Under the pieces are notes generated by a model that did not search any database, had not been told where the DNA came from, and worked only from the letters and a program-made list of their open reading frames with translations. Shown piece by piece: positions 20,383 to 31,559 of a stretch of 64,000 bases of DNA (positions are counted from its first letter, which is position 1; each line of letters begins with the position of its first letter). The DNA is from Euptelea pleiosperma (Eukaryota; Streptophyta; Magnoliopsida; Ranunculales; Eupteleaceae). A program made the translations under genes and the position numbers. The stretch spans positions 22,912,741 to 22,976,740 of the forward strand of contig CM068545.1 in the NCBI GenBank assembly GCA_035048495.1, read 5' to 3'.

Positions 20383-23300
20383 TTGGTTGTTCATATTGCT
20401 TTAATTGCAAATAAAACTTCGAAGTGGTATTTGGATAGTGGATGCTCCAGACACATGACTGGAGAAAGATCTCTTTTCTGTTCCTTTGATAAATCTCATG
20501 ATGGTGAGGTTATATTTGGTGATGGTAGTAGTGATAAAATAATTGGGAGATGGACTATTCAAGGTCCAGGAATACCTAAGATTGAAAATGTTTTGTATGT
20601 GAAAGGTCTAAAACATAATCTTCTTAGTATTAGTCAGATTTATATGCAAGTTCTTTAAAGAAAAATGTGAAATCATAGAAATACTAACTTAATAAGAATT
20701 ATCAGAGTAATAATTCAAGGGAATAGAAATACTGATAATTGTTATGTCATTGAGACTGGTGGTTCGATTAAGTGCAACATGGCACAAACAAATGAAATCG
20801 AACTTTGGCACCAACGTCTGGAACACATAAACTTTAAAGACTTAGCCAAAATCAGTAGAAATGAATTAATTAGAGGAATTCTCAAACTTAATAAGAATTA
20901 TCAAACTATTTGTGGGTCTTGCCTAAAAGGAAAAAAAGTTAGAAATTCACACAAAAAGATTAAAAATATTGGCTCTTCTAGAATTTTAGAATTATTACAC
21001 ATGGACTTAGTTTGACCAAATAGAATAAAAAGTCTTTGTGGAAAAAGATATTTCTTAACTATTATTAATGACTTCACCAGATTTACTTGGGTAACTTTTT
21101 TTAGAGAAAAATCTAAAACTTTTGAAGAACTTATGAAAATTTGTAAAAGAATACAGAATGAGAAAAGCTTGTCTATTATAAGGATTAGAAGTGACAATGG
21201 GAGAGAATTTGATAATCACAAGTTTGATGAATATTGTGAGGAAAGTGAAATTAAACATTAATTCTCTGCAGCTAAAACACCCCAGCAAAATGATATTGCT
21301 GAAAGAAAAAATAGGACTCTTAAGGAAATGGGAAGAGTTATGCTTACTAGTAAAAATCTTACAGGAAATTTGTGGGCTGAAGCAGTTAATACTGCATGCT
21401 ATACGATCAATCGTGTCTATTTGAGATCTGGAACCTTGAAGACAGCCTATGAAATTTGGAATGAAATCAAACCAAATGTAAAATATTTTAAGATCTTTAA
21501 GAGTACATGCTACATGCTTAGAGACAGAGAAAATCTTGGAAAGTTTGATTCTAAATGTGATGAAGGTATTTTTTTAGGTTATTCCATTAGGAGTAGAGCT
21601 TATGGGATCTTTAATAAAAGAACTTTAACCATAGAAAAATCAGTAAATGTAGTCATAAATGATGAATCTTTAGAAATGGATAATGAGTCAGATGAGATTG
21701 AAGAACCTATTAATTTTGAAAAAGGTGAATCATGTATCCACAATTCAAAGAAACTTAAAGAATTCAAATACATTTAAGATCATCCCAGTTCAGATATTAT
21801 TGGTAACAAGGATAGTAGTGTGCGTACGAGAAGTCAATTAGAAAATACATCCAGCCATTTATGTTTTACCTCTAAAATTGAACCAATAAATATTAAAAAA
21901 GCTCTTCTAGATGAACACTGGATAAATGCTATGCAAAAGAGTTAAATCAATTTAAGAGAAATGATGTTTGGGTTTGAACTTCTAGACCTTCAAATAAAAA
22001 TGTCGTAGGAACTAAGTGAATATATAAGAATAAACTTGATGAGAACGGTTTAATAACTAGAAACAATACCAGATTAGTGGCTCAAGGATACTCTCGAGTT
22101 GAAGGGATTGATTTTGATCAGACTTTTGCTCCAGTGGCTAGACTAGAATCTATTAGGATTCTCTTAGCATTAGCCTGTATCTTAAAATATAAACTCTATC
22201 AAATAGATGTTAAGAGTGCGTTCCTAAATGAGATTCTAGAAGAAGAAGTGTATGTAGAACAGCCTAAAGGATTTGAAGACCCTCATAAAAGTAATTATGT
22301 TTATAGGCTTAAGAAAGCCTTATATGGGTTAAAACAAGTACCAAGAGCTTGATATGAAAGATTAACTCAATTTTTATTGAAAAATGGATTCACAGTGGGA
22401 ACTATTGATAAAACATTATTTATTAAGAAGAAAGGTAATTGAATGTTAATATCTCAGATATATGTTGATGATATTGTCTTTGGTTCAACTACTGAAAAGT
22501 ATGTTTTAGAATTTGCTCAAACTATGAAATTTGAATTTGAAATGAGCATAGAAGGTGAACTGAATTTCTTTCTAGGACTTCAAATTAAATAATTAGAAAA
22601 TGAAATCTTTCTTTCCCAATCTAAATATTCCAAAGAATTGATTAAAAAATTTGATTTAGAATCATCTAAATCTTCACAAACTCCCATGAGCACTAGCATT
22701 AAACTTACCAAGGATTTGTCTAGTAAATCGGTTGATCAGACTTTATATAAGAGCATGATTGGTAGTCTTCTTTATCTCACAGCTAGTAGATTCGATATTG
22801 CCTTTAGTGTAGGAGCTCGCGCTAGATATCAATTTGACCCGAAAGAATCTCCTCGCATAGCTGTTAAAAGAATCATCAAATATGTCAATGGTACCATTGA
22901 ATTCGATTTCTGATATCCTCTTGAGATTAACAGTGAAATCGCAGGTTATTCGGATGCTGACTAGGCAAAAAATGTCGATGATCAAAAAAGCACCAATGGA
23001 GGGTGTTTTTATATTGGAAATTATTTGGTTGCTTGGCACAGCAAGAAACATAATATTATATCTTTGTCTATCGCTGAAGCGGAATATATTGTCACTGGTA
23101 GTTATTATGCCAGTTAATTTGGATGAAACAAATGTTGTTGGATTATGGAATTGATCAGGGATCTATGAATTTATTCAGTGATAACACGAGTGTTATTTGT
23201 ACTTCTAAAAATTCTATAAAACACTCTATAACCAAGCACATAGATATTAGACATCACTTTATTAGAGAGTTGGTTAAAAAATAGATAATTTTATTAGAGT

Positions 23301-23403
23301 ATGTGAACACAGAAATTCAACTTGTTGATATTTTGACCAAACCTTTAGATTCACTCAAATATGAATATCTGGAGAAATCTATAGGAATTTGTCTTATTAA
23401 TTG
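20383..23403 (+). pseudogene. copia-1 pol (decayed): protease, integrase, RT, RNase H
   Basis: Protease: WYLDSGCSRHMTG at about 20420-20460 (catalytic D in DSG). GAG-pre-integrase: LWHQRLEHINF at about 20803. Integrase core: HMDL (about 20998), RSDNGREFDN (about 21188) and ERKNRTLKEMG (about 21300) give the DDE residues. Reverse transcriptase: QGYSRVEGIDFDQTFAPVAR (22082), LYQIDVKSAFLN (22195) and the catalytic YVDDI (22460). RNase H: YSDAD (about 22947), then KSTNGG and the HKHIDIRHHFI-like tail near 23240. A frame change lies between 21777 and 22077. Many in-frame stops occur, including TGG-to-stop at 22017, 22350 and 22962. Not functional. Confidence 0.9.
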
Positions 23404-24151
23404 ATTTTATTTGGGTCTAACTGAAATTATTGAAGTCATATTGAATATCTTATCTTCATTTTTTCAGTTAAATCATCTAATCATCCAAATTGATGGTTAG
23501 TTAATTATTTTTGTAAATTTGGAATTGCTATTGTTGGTTGAATTCTTTTGTGTGATGATATTTGGTACCATATCATATTTGGGTATATAATTTCTTTGGT
23601 GATATTATTGAATATATGATTATTTGGAAAATTGGTGATATTTTGAGATGATTGGGTTTCTGGATTTGGCATTTACGGAGTTGGGTCGACTTAACAAAAT
23701 ATCCGGTCGACCGAAGAATAAATTGTCAAGGCGATTGGGTTTTGAAAATAAAGTTTACGAGGTCGGGTCAACCGAACAAAACGTCCGGTCGACCAAACAA
23801 ATCTTTTGGGTTTTTCATTTTTGCAATTGCAGGGTCGGGCCGACCAAACAAAAGGTCTAGTCGGCCAAACATGTCCGGTCGACCGATCATTATGACCGGT
23901 CGACCGTGCCTCGCACTCGAACCTATAATCGGTTTTGCGGGCGGGTCAACCCATGTCCAGTCCGCCGCCTTTGTTTATGAAGTCTCTCAAATCATTTTTG
24001 GGCCATTTGTAAACCATTTGGAACCTTAAAAATTTGGTGACCATCCATTCCAATTGAGAAACTTCTTGCCCCCCAAATCTAATCTCTTTTCTAGAGATTT
24101 CTACTCTCACCATTACCCATTTTTTAGTGAAATTTCTTTGATTTTCTTTCA
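23404..24151 (+). other. copia-1 spacer between pol and the third frame, with GGTCGACCG motifs
   Basis: No frame. 23680-23950 repeats short palindromic GGTCGACC / CCGGTCGACCG motifs with spacers such as AAACAAAACGTC, the same motif set as in the LTRs (26395-26580). Confidence 0.6.
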
Positions 24152-25265
24152 ATGGCATCTCAAGGGAAAAGAGCAAGAGGTGAATCATCCTCTAGTAATC
24201 CCTATCCTCTTAGTCTCTTCATCAATCCCATAGCCATGGCTAGTTTCATGAAAACCTATATTAAAAGAGATGTTGCTGTGGAACGTGGGGTAATCGAGAA
24301 GGAAGTGACAATGACTAGAATCCCTAATCTTCTAAACTCGGTAGGTTGATCTAAACTCTTTTCTATTTCTGGAGTTGCATATCCTGAATTAGTTAGAATG
24401 TTTTATTGCAATCTAAATAATCATGATACAGAAGGTCCCTACCTCTATTCTGAGGTCAGGGGAGTTAGGATGAAGATCACCCTTTCTCTGATCTCTAAAA
24501 TTACTAGTTTTCATCGTGTATTTAATTGAGAAATTTTCCCCATTCCCTACCCCTAAAGAACAAAAAGGCTATCTCTAAAGCCATTTGTAGGATGGTAGTT
24601 CAGTGGAACTCTGATTTGGCTACTCGAGACTTACTTCCTATGTATCATTTGTTAGAGCTTATTTTCTCCTATAATTTGATCCCAAAGGCAGGATATCGTA
24701 GTGAGATTGGACCCTATATTCAATACATTTTGTATTGTGCTCTCAAGGCACTCGTATCTGTGGTCCTTCTGTTATTTTTCATCTGATGGTTGAAAAATTG
24801 TCGATTGAAAATTGCAAGCGTTCTTTGTCATTTGGCATTTTGGTTTCAAAAATTCTGAGTAACTTCAAAGTTCTCATTCTTGACTCAGATGAAACACTAC
24901 ATCAAATCTTACATATTAATCAATCCACTTTTAGTAAGATGCTAGTAGGTGACTCTTCTGCTTCTGCTTCTGCCTCGAGCTCTGTATCTCATTGTCCCTC
25001 CGTATCTACATCCATTGCAGGTCTTTCGTCCAAGTTGGACAATCTTTGCGGGTCAATTGACAAATTTTCTCGACAACAATAGCTTATGACTTCATTTCTT
25101 AGGTCTTAGCATCCTGACTATCTAGAGTCATCCCCTGAGGAGATCATAGTACCCTCTGCGGCTGAAGATGAAGATGAAGATGAAGATGAAGATGAAGAAA
25201 ATGAAGAAGAAGAGGAAGAAGATGATGCAGATAAAGATGATGATGAGGATGAGGACTATGATTAG
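24152..25265 (+). pseudogene. copia-1 third frame: plant-transposon-protein-like, acidic C-terminus
   Basis: After pol, an ATG at 24152 opens MASQGKRARGESSSSNPYP. Then follow, over frames and stops, YPELVRMFYCNLN and SEVRGVRMKITLSLISKI (about 24375-24510), which resemble the N-terminal half of the putative plant transposon protein family found in the third frame of some copia and gypsy elements. 24735-25082 continues with GTRICGPSVIFHLM, a Ser-rich linker and SSKLDNLCGSIDKF. It ends in about 40 Asp/Glu residues encoded by GAT/GAA triplets (25155-25260). Role in the element unknown; it occupies the position of an env-like frame. At least one frameshift and several stops. Family assignment is from memory of motif shape. 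Confidence 0.6.
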
Positions 25266-25970
25266 AGCACGATTGCTCTCTTTTTAGATCAGTAGTATGT
25301 TTTCTTTTGAGATGTATTATTTTATACTTTTGGTCTGTACTATTTGCTACTGAGATACCTTGGTGATTGTGTGGTTATGAGATGTTCAACATTGTGGTAT
25401 ATTTGGGACAATCTGTTGACCATATCTATTTATTTGGATGGTATTTTGTTCTTATATACTTGTGGTGGATATGATGATATATTGCACTATCATTAATAGT
25501 TTTTTTCCTTTGTTAATGTATAACAAAAAGTGGGAGAAATCAATTATATTTCGCAATTATATTTGGAAATATCTGTTGTATAGAAATATTTATTAGATTA
25601 TGATACACTTGTTGCTATCTATTCTATTGATTGATCTACTTGTCATAAAATCTGTGATTATTACTATCTTTTGGTTTTATTGGACGAATGTACTGAGAAG
25701 ATGTTTTTGGTATTATTAGACTAATGTACTAATGAAAAGCTTTTGTCAAAGATTATTTTGTTAAGTTGATTATTTTGTACCAACAGGTTGATACAAGAAG
25801 TTTGGTACTAATCGCAACCACTGTGTTATTTTGCTCCCATGCCCCTTGCTTCTTCAAGATCATTTATTTGGGTCGTTATTGTACTTAGGAGGAGCTTTAT
25901 TGATTTATTTTTGATTAGGCAAAAATTATAATATAATTGGGTAGTTATTTGTTTTTGTCCTGGCATTGAC

Positions 25971-25982
25971 AAAGGGGGAGAT
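25971..25982 (+). other. copia-1 polypurine tract
   Basis: AAAGGGGGAGAT directly before the 3' LTR start TGAAAAG; plus-strand priming site of the element. Confidence 0.85.
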
Positions 25983-27516
25983 TGAAAAGTCTCAGTTGTC
26001 AATCTCGAGAATACTTAGTTCTTCTGTAAATAGAAATCGTTGAGTTAGGAGTTCGTTGAAAAATGAAGTGTCAAAAGATCAAGTGGACTTCATCAACAAA
26101 TCAAAGAAGAATTAAAGCTGAAGAAAACCAACCCAAATGTTGAAGCTCAACTGAAGACAAAGTCAAGCTTAAGCATGAAGATATGAATGATCAAAGTACG
26201 TTCTCACTCAACGAACGTTCAACTATCAAGAAACTTGTATTACGGTTATTTGCCTACATCTAAGGGTATACTGCTCGTTGCCAGTGGATCAATTTAACCC
26301 TAGATGTCTTACTGTTCTTTTGGTATCGGTTTGGAAGCTATCCTAAAGACATAGGATATTTATTATAATTGTTTGGATATTTTTCAGAGAAGGTCTGCGA
26401 GGATCGACCGACTGACCACTTTGAGCGGCCAACCGGAGTCTACTGACTCTGATCGGTCGACCGGTCAAAAGGTGTGGTCGATCGGACCTCTCGGTACCAT
26501 AAAATTATGGTTCTAACCTGAGCAGACGATCGACCAAAAGGTCCAGTCGACCGAAGTCCGATCGACCGGCCAAAAAGTGTGGTCGACCCCACCCTTTTAG
26601 GATCTCGATTTTGACTTGATCTTTTCTGCGAGTTTGGGCGCTTTTTGGCTTCTCAAACGGCTATTTTTGGTTCACTTTTTATGAGTGGAGGATGGTCTAT
26701 AAATTAGAGCCTTCCGCTCTCATAAAAAGTTTCAATCAAAAATTCTCTTAGCTCTCATCCTTCCATTATCACTTTTTGAGTCTAGAGATTTGAAATTTTT
26801 GAGAGTTTCACCCTAGTAAAGCTGTGAATTCCTTGTGAAGACTCTAAGTGTTTGTAGAGGCAATTAGTCATTGTTCTTCAACAAACATCCTCCTTCAAAA
26901 AGAGGATTACTCTTTGTACAGTGTCTCTGAAGCGAATTATTCTCCAACGATTCTCTATTTGATCGTATTCATCTAAATGTAAGTTTATCAAATTCTTTTA
27001 GATAAAATTCAAAGTTTACAAACATTGATTATTTGCGATTGGTGGATGAGTGAGGACTCATCGAACTGAGTTGAGGACTGTAGATTCATTAGAAGAGGGC
27101 TTCTCTAAATAGACTACTAGCCTATGTTGACTCTCTAAGTGAGCGAGAAGCGATTCTCGTTAGATTGAGATTAAGTGGAACCTTAGTTGATTGATTATAT
27201 ATTTTGATTGAAAATGTTATAATGCATGATTGAAATAATATAATACTACTCGTTATGAGTATTGAACAGTGGATGTAGGTGCGGAGTCACCGAACCACTA
27301 TAAATCTGAGTCTTGTGTGATTGTGAATGTTTGCATATTTTTGTCTCAGATTTTTTCATATCTATGTTCTGTGGATGTTTGTATTTTGATCGTTTGATCA
27401 TTTTTCACCTTATGTGATCATTAATTTTTAATCCATATAGTATCCGCAAAGAAATTAAAAAATTGTCCTATTCACCCCCCTTTAGGACTTAACTTGGTAA
27501 TTAAAAGATAATTTCA
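25983..27516 (+). repeat. copia-1 3' LTR
   Basis: Begins TGAAAAGTCTCAG and matches the 5' LTR up to 27499 (ACTTGGTA). The next 17 bases end in TTTCA before a CCAAT that could be the target duplication. TATA box at 26698-26703. GGTCGACCGG-type motifs cluster at 26400-26580. Confidence 0.8.
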
Positions 27517-27600
27517 CCAATAGCTAGAGTGATAATTGACCGGCTACGAGACTCCGATAAATTAATCACTGGGAGGAGGGGGGCATGGGCGACTTTCGTA

Positions 27601-28455
27601 TGGGAACTTTCTTCTCTCTCCAATGGTACAAATTACAAATCTAAGCTGTAATTGAAGCATATGTTAGCCCCCATCTTATGGAACTCCTACTCTGAGTACC
27701 ACATTGAATTTTGATTTGGTTGTTGAATTATTTAGTGGAGCCCATTTTTTTGGCTCTTCCCATGTCTTGAAATCAAAATCTGAATTTGAAGCCCATGTTC
27801 TAAAGTGCTCCAACCAATGGCTAGGAATTGCCTATCAGGCAGATTTTATTTGATTTTTTTCCGTCTGGGGACCGCAACATGAGTGCCAAACTACATACCT
27901 GCTGTTAGTAGATCCAATGTGCGAATTTTTGGCATGGCCGACACGCAACATATATATTGGTGACCAGCACTAAGTTTAAAGTAACTTAAAACACTATATT
28001 TACTTGATCATCATGTGCCCCTCCACTAGTATTACCAATTGATATAAAATTATAAACTATTGCAGTGCCTTAATTTGCTGGAAATGTTTGAGAGTATGTA
28101 GTCAATTGAAGTCAAATTCGATCATTTGTACCTAAAACTTAGGTCTGGAAATTGTGAAAGTGGAAGGAGTCTTTCCAAGCTCAGAGAGATTGCAACTTCA
28201 GTTGATTACATTTCTGGTCACTAGCATGTACATATGCGTATTATGTGTATAATGCATATTTAATATTTTTTAGCAAAATTTGAGCATTTCTAAGAGGGAC
28301 AAATGACAAAATCCAAGCTGTAATTGAAGCGGGTGTTTGCCCCCATCTTGTGGAGCTCCTGTTGTGAGTACTGCATTTAATTTTGATTTGCTTGTTCACC
28401 TTCGGTGCTTATTCCTGCCCTTCCCACTGTAGGAGAAAATGATATCCAGACCCAG
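27601..28455 (+). pseudogene. Importin-alpha-like exon fragments (two tandem copies plus part of the next exon)
   Basis: 28296-28363 reads GTNDKIQAVIEAGVCPHLVE then LL, which I recognise as the plant importin-alpha armadillo segment, and is followed by a splice-donor-like GTGAGTA. 28433-28455, after a splice-acceptor-like ACTGTAG, reads ENDIQTQ, matching the GDDIQTQ of the following repeat. 27601-27690 is an older copy of the first exon (WELSSLSNGTN...EAYVSPHLMELL) with one missing base and a stop. Its downstream intron-like sequence (TTGAATTTTGATTTGGTTGT) also matches that at 28375, so the copies are DNA-level duplicates with introns, not retrocopies. Importin-alpha binds nuclear-localisation signals for nuclear import. 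These fragments lack most of the 10 repeats and the IBB domain. Confidence 0.65.
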
Positions 28456-28589
28456 GTGTGTTGAATACTTCAAAGGCACCTTCAATGTTGTAGTTCCCTT
28501 TTTGCTCTTTATTCAGTTTATAGTCGTGATGTTTGGGCTGAGTTGTTAAACAACTCCCTTTTGCTCTTTTAATCACTAACTGTTGGTGT

Positions 28590-29140
28590 GCGACGACGTG
28601 GCTTTTTAGGTGCTGCTAGTGACGCCCACACCTAAGAAAGCCGCAAGGAGTAAAAAAATATTTTCTAAAATGGGTCAAAGTCCATTGATTGGGGTGGTCG
28701 GTGATGATAATATAGAATATGATCTTCCATATGTTTCTCACTTTAGGCTGAGAGGTTTATTTTTGAGTTCTACTGGTTCTAGATTTGGGATTTGCCTGAA
28801 GGTGCGCGCCAGCCATGTCTTCTTAAGTTGCTATATTTCATATATGCTTTTGCTTCCTTCTTATATTTTGCTTAATATATCTATATGCTTTTGCTTGATG
28901 CAGCCGCACCCAACTGGATCGGATTTTGAAGCTTTTCGAATTTTACATCTGGGCTAGTCTTCTCTCGTTGACTAGAATCTTGAGATCGTTGCTGCGTAAG
29001 AGACCATCTTCTTCTTTCTTTTATGCTCTCTCTGATTTTCTCTAAGTAGGCAATTGGTTCAGAATGGGCTGATTTTTTGGGAATATAATCTACATGATTA
29101 GATCATCCTCATCACCAAAAATCAGTCCTTAATTCATCTT
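28590..29140 (+). other. Unidentified exon-like segment, multi-copy in the window
   Basis: An open frame at 28610-28957 encodes TPTPKKAARSKKIFSKMGQS then PLIGVVGDDNIEYDLP. The first half recurs at 12685-12790. GAAGCTTTTCGAATTTTACA TCTGGGC (28928) and the following T/C-rich stretch recur at 41445-41590. A splice-acceptor-like CTTGATGCAG lies at 28890. I do not recognise the protein. The segment looks like part of a gene captured and spread with repeats. Confidence 0.4.
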
Positions 29141-29399
29141 CATATGGCCCCACAGGGGAGTGCAAAACTGCAAATGGTGATAACCTGACCCTCTTACTAT
29201 GAATAGATTTCTTTTATAATGGATCTGACCGGTCAAACTATCTCTTGGTGTGATTTGGATTATGGATCTTGGTTTGTGTTTGGATCAATAGTTATTGGTC
29301 GGAGTCGAACTATAGTATTGGCTCAACCAAATACTTCTACACTGTTCTAGAAGAGCTGATCATGAAAAGGAATATGCATGCTAGAAGAATCAGTAAATG

Positions 29400-29590
29400 A
29401 TGTACATTTTCAGCCTTACAAAGCATCAGCCTGATAGTTATCTTAAATCTGAATATCCAAAAATGTTATAATCCAACGGCCAGAATTTACCCTATAAAAA
29501 TAATCAAATCCAATGGCTAGATATCACTAATCAGGTTGTTTTTGGTGTGTAGGTCCATCAAGTGGTGGGCCAATCATTCATGGTTCGGTG
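29400..29590. repeat. Fold-back-family sequence, copy of 12940-13105
   Basis: Paired cores CAGCCTGATAGTTATCTTAA and CACTAATCAGGTTGTTTTTG, then GGTCCATCAAGTGGTGGGCC. No gene. 29141-29399 is unassigned. Confidence 0.5.
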
Positions 29591-29771
29591 CGCCTGAAAT
29601 TAAGAGTGTGCCAAATGGCACGTTTTTATATGCTCCATAGGCTAAAATTTTCCAATACTGAGTGTTACAGCGCAACAATGGCCTACAGAGATATGGCAGG
29701 CCATACAGTGCAACTGGAGTAAAACTTCGTTGATCGTTGACATTCAGCGAACCTGCTGACCATCCACAATA

Positions 29772-30067
29772 TGAACCACATGGCACATTTTTAGAGGACA
29801 CTGACCGTATGGATGTTTGGCCAATCCCGAGGTGGACTTACAAACCAAAAATTAACCTGATTAGTGATTTCAAAGCGTTGGATTAAAGTCATTTTCATTG
29901 GTTAATTTTAACCGTGGGAATTTGAGATTATTGACCATTATTTGGGGTACAAGGATCCAAAGGTTTGAAATCACTAATCAGGCTGAGTTTTGGTTTGTAG
30001 GTCCACCTAGGGATTGCCCAAACATCCTTACGGTCATCGTCCTATAAGAGTGTGCCATGTGGCTCTC
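29772..30067. repeat. Fold-back element, type A
   Basis: Tips ATGAACCACATGGCACA / TGTGCCATGTGGCTCTCAT, arms GACCGTATGGATGTTTGGCC / CCCAAACATCCTTACGGTC and AACCTGATTAGTGATTT / AAATCACTAATCAGGCTGA. A GAGTAAAACTTCGTTGATCG block precedes it at 29717. Confidence 0.7.
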
Positions 30068-30376
30068 ATATTGTGGGCGCTTAGTGTCACGCTCAGTCCT
30101 GTGGGTCTACAAGACCCGACCAGCGACACGATTACTCCGATCCACCGTGGGAATTTGAGATTATTGACCATTCTTTGGGGTACAAGGATCCAAAGGTTTG
30201 AAATCACTAATCAGGCTGAGTTTTGGTTTGTAGGTCCACCTAGGGATTGCCCAAACATCCTTACGGTCATCGTCCTATAAGAGTGTGCCATGTGGCTCTC
30301 ATATTGTGGGCGCTTAGTGTCACGCTCAGTCCTGTGGGTCTACAAGACCCGACCCGCGACACGATTACTCCGATCC
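29911..30376 (+). repeat. Recent 233-bp tandem duplication
   Basis: 29911-30143 and 30144-30376 are nearly identical head-to-tail units, both starting ACCGTGGGAATTTGAGATTA and ending ACGATTACTCCGATCC. I see very few differences (for example ATTATTT/ATTCTTT and CAGCGAC/CCGCGAC). The unit spans the right arm of the fold-back element plus about 80 bp of flank. From 30377 to 30684 I recognise nothing. Confidence 0.9.
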
Positions 30377-30684
30377 AAAGTCTGCGATAAAGGTCAAAGG
30401 ACACAAGAGTGAGGTTAGGGAAATAATGTAAATAAAATAGAGATAGGATATCTAAGTTCTCAAACAATGTCAGGTATTCCAAAATAAGTAACTAAGTATT
30501 TCCAAAATAACTCCATATCCATACTAAATCACGCCATGTGACCCGCATCAGGATTCGGGTTAAAGATCCAAAAACCAGATCGATGGTTAAAACTCAATTT
30601 CATAAAATAGGTTGGTTTTAGAAAAATGGAAAATCTGCAAGAGTAAATGTGTTTGCTGAGTTGTGAAACATCTCAACAAATGTC

Positions 30685-31475
30685 CAACAACCAACTTTCG
30701 GTATAACTCGTCCCCAAGCATTTGGTACTTCTAGCTAATCTTCCGGGCTATTTTTTTGTCCAAATTTGTCTGTCCATCTCTTAGGAAGGCAATGATAGAG
30801 GTCATCCAAGAAGCTTCATAGATTCTAGTGTCACGTTGACTCCGTCCTTGGCCTTGATGCTCAGCTAAGAAGAGAAGTCAGAAATGGTTCTTTTCTCAGT
30901 ATTTCCCAGCATAGTGACTACGTAAGCTAAGGCATCCACATGCATATTATCTTCTTTGTTGATATGAAATAACAGTCTTTTTGAACTTTACCAGTTCTCG
31001 AAATATCAATTTGAGATACTTTGCCATCATGTCATTCTTGGCCGAGAATCCTCCATTGACTTGGTTAACTATCAGTTGGTGTGGGTACCATATTTTTTGG
31101 GCCACTCAGCAGCCAACACGTGGCATGAATAGGCATCGATGCGATCAAATCGTTCGGGAGATCACGTACAATATATCCGAGAGATCGTCCAACTTGCGGG
31201 GATCTACAGCTAGTCTCTCTTTTGGGAAGAATTCTCAGTGGATTTTACCCAAGTTTCTCCCAACAGATCAATAGGCAGCGCATTGGGTCCATGACTTCAA
31301 ACTTCAACAGTTAACCAGCCGGCTCGCGGAAGCTCACTATTAGCTAGAGGACAAGTAGACGAGAACCTGCAACGTTATTCGTCTGACTCCACAACTGCCA
31401 TACTACTACATCCCTTAGTAGGTCAGTAGCCGGCCGACAGGAGCTCATATTCGGTTGTTGAACTAGCAAATGGCA
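30685..31475 (-). pseudogene. Ty3/gypsy RNase H to integrase remnant, minus strand
   Basis: On the minus strand, FASSTTEYELLSAGY (about 31460-31400) resembles the RNase H segment with AEYEALxAGL. LIVNQVNGGFSAKNDMMAKY (about 31080-31020) matches the SQLVVNQVxGEYEAKDxRM part. WMTSIIAFLRDGQ...DKKIARK...LGDELY (about 30800-30690) matches the linker before the gypsy integrase zinc finger. The RNase H motifs are split by about 300 bp of foreign sequence (about 31085-31390). Stops and frame changes throughout. Confidence 0.7.
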
Positions 31476-31559
31476 TCCTGCATTTTAAAAAACGTAAGTC
31501 CACAGTAAGCTTAAGGTACCTCGAAGGTACCTCGTCCCAAATGCCTTAGGAGGCGGGCA

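Larger units (their letters stand above)
16958..27516 (+). mobile_element. copia-1: full-length, decayed Ty1/copia retrotransposon with an extra reading frame
   Basis: Order 5' LTR, tRNA-Met-type primer site, gag, protease, integrase, reverse transcriptase, RNase H, third frame, polypurine tract, 3' LTR is the copia order. The third frame after pol and the roughly 10.5 kb size recall the Sirevirus lineage of copia elements. The two LTRs differ by many substitutions and indels, so the insertion is old. A candidate target duplication is CCAAT (16953-16957 and 27517-27521), which would end the element in CA at 27516. The 5' and 3' LTRs stop matching at 27499, so this border is tentative. Confidence 0.85.

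Noticed and set aside
16953..27521. Firm CCAAT target duplication for copia-1
   Set aside because: Kept only as tentative: the two LTRs stop matching 17 bases before the second CCAAT, so chance is possible.
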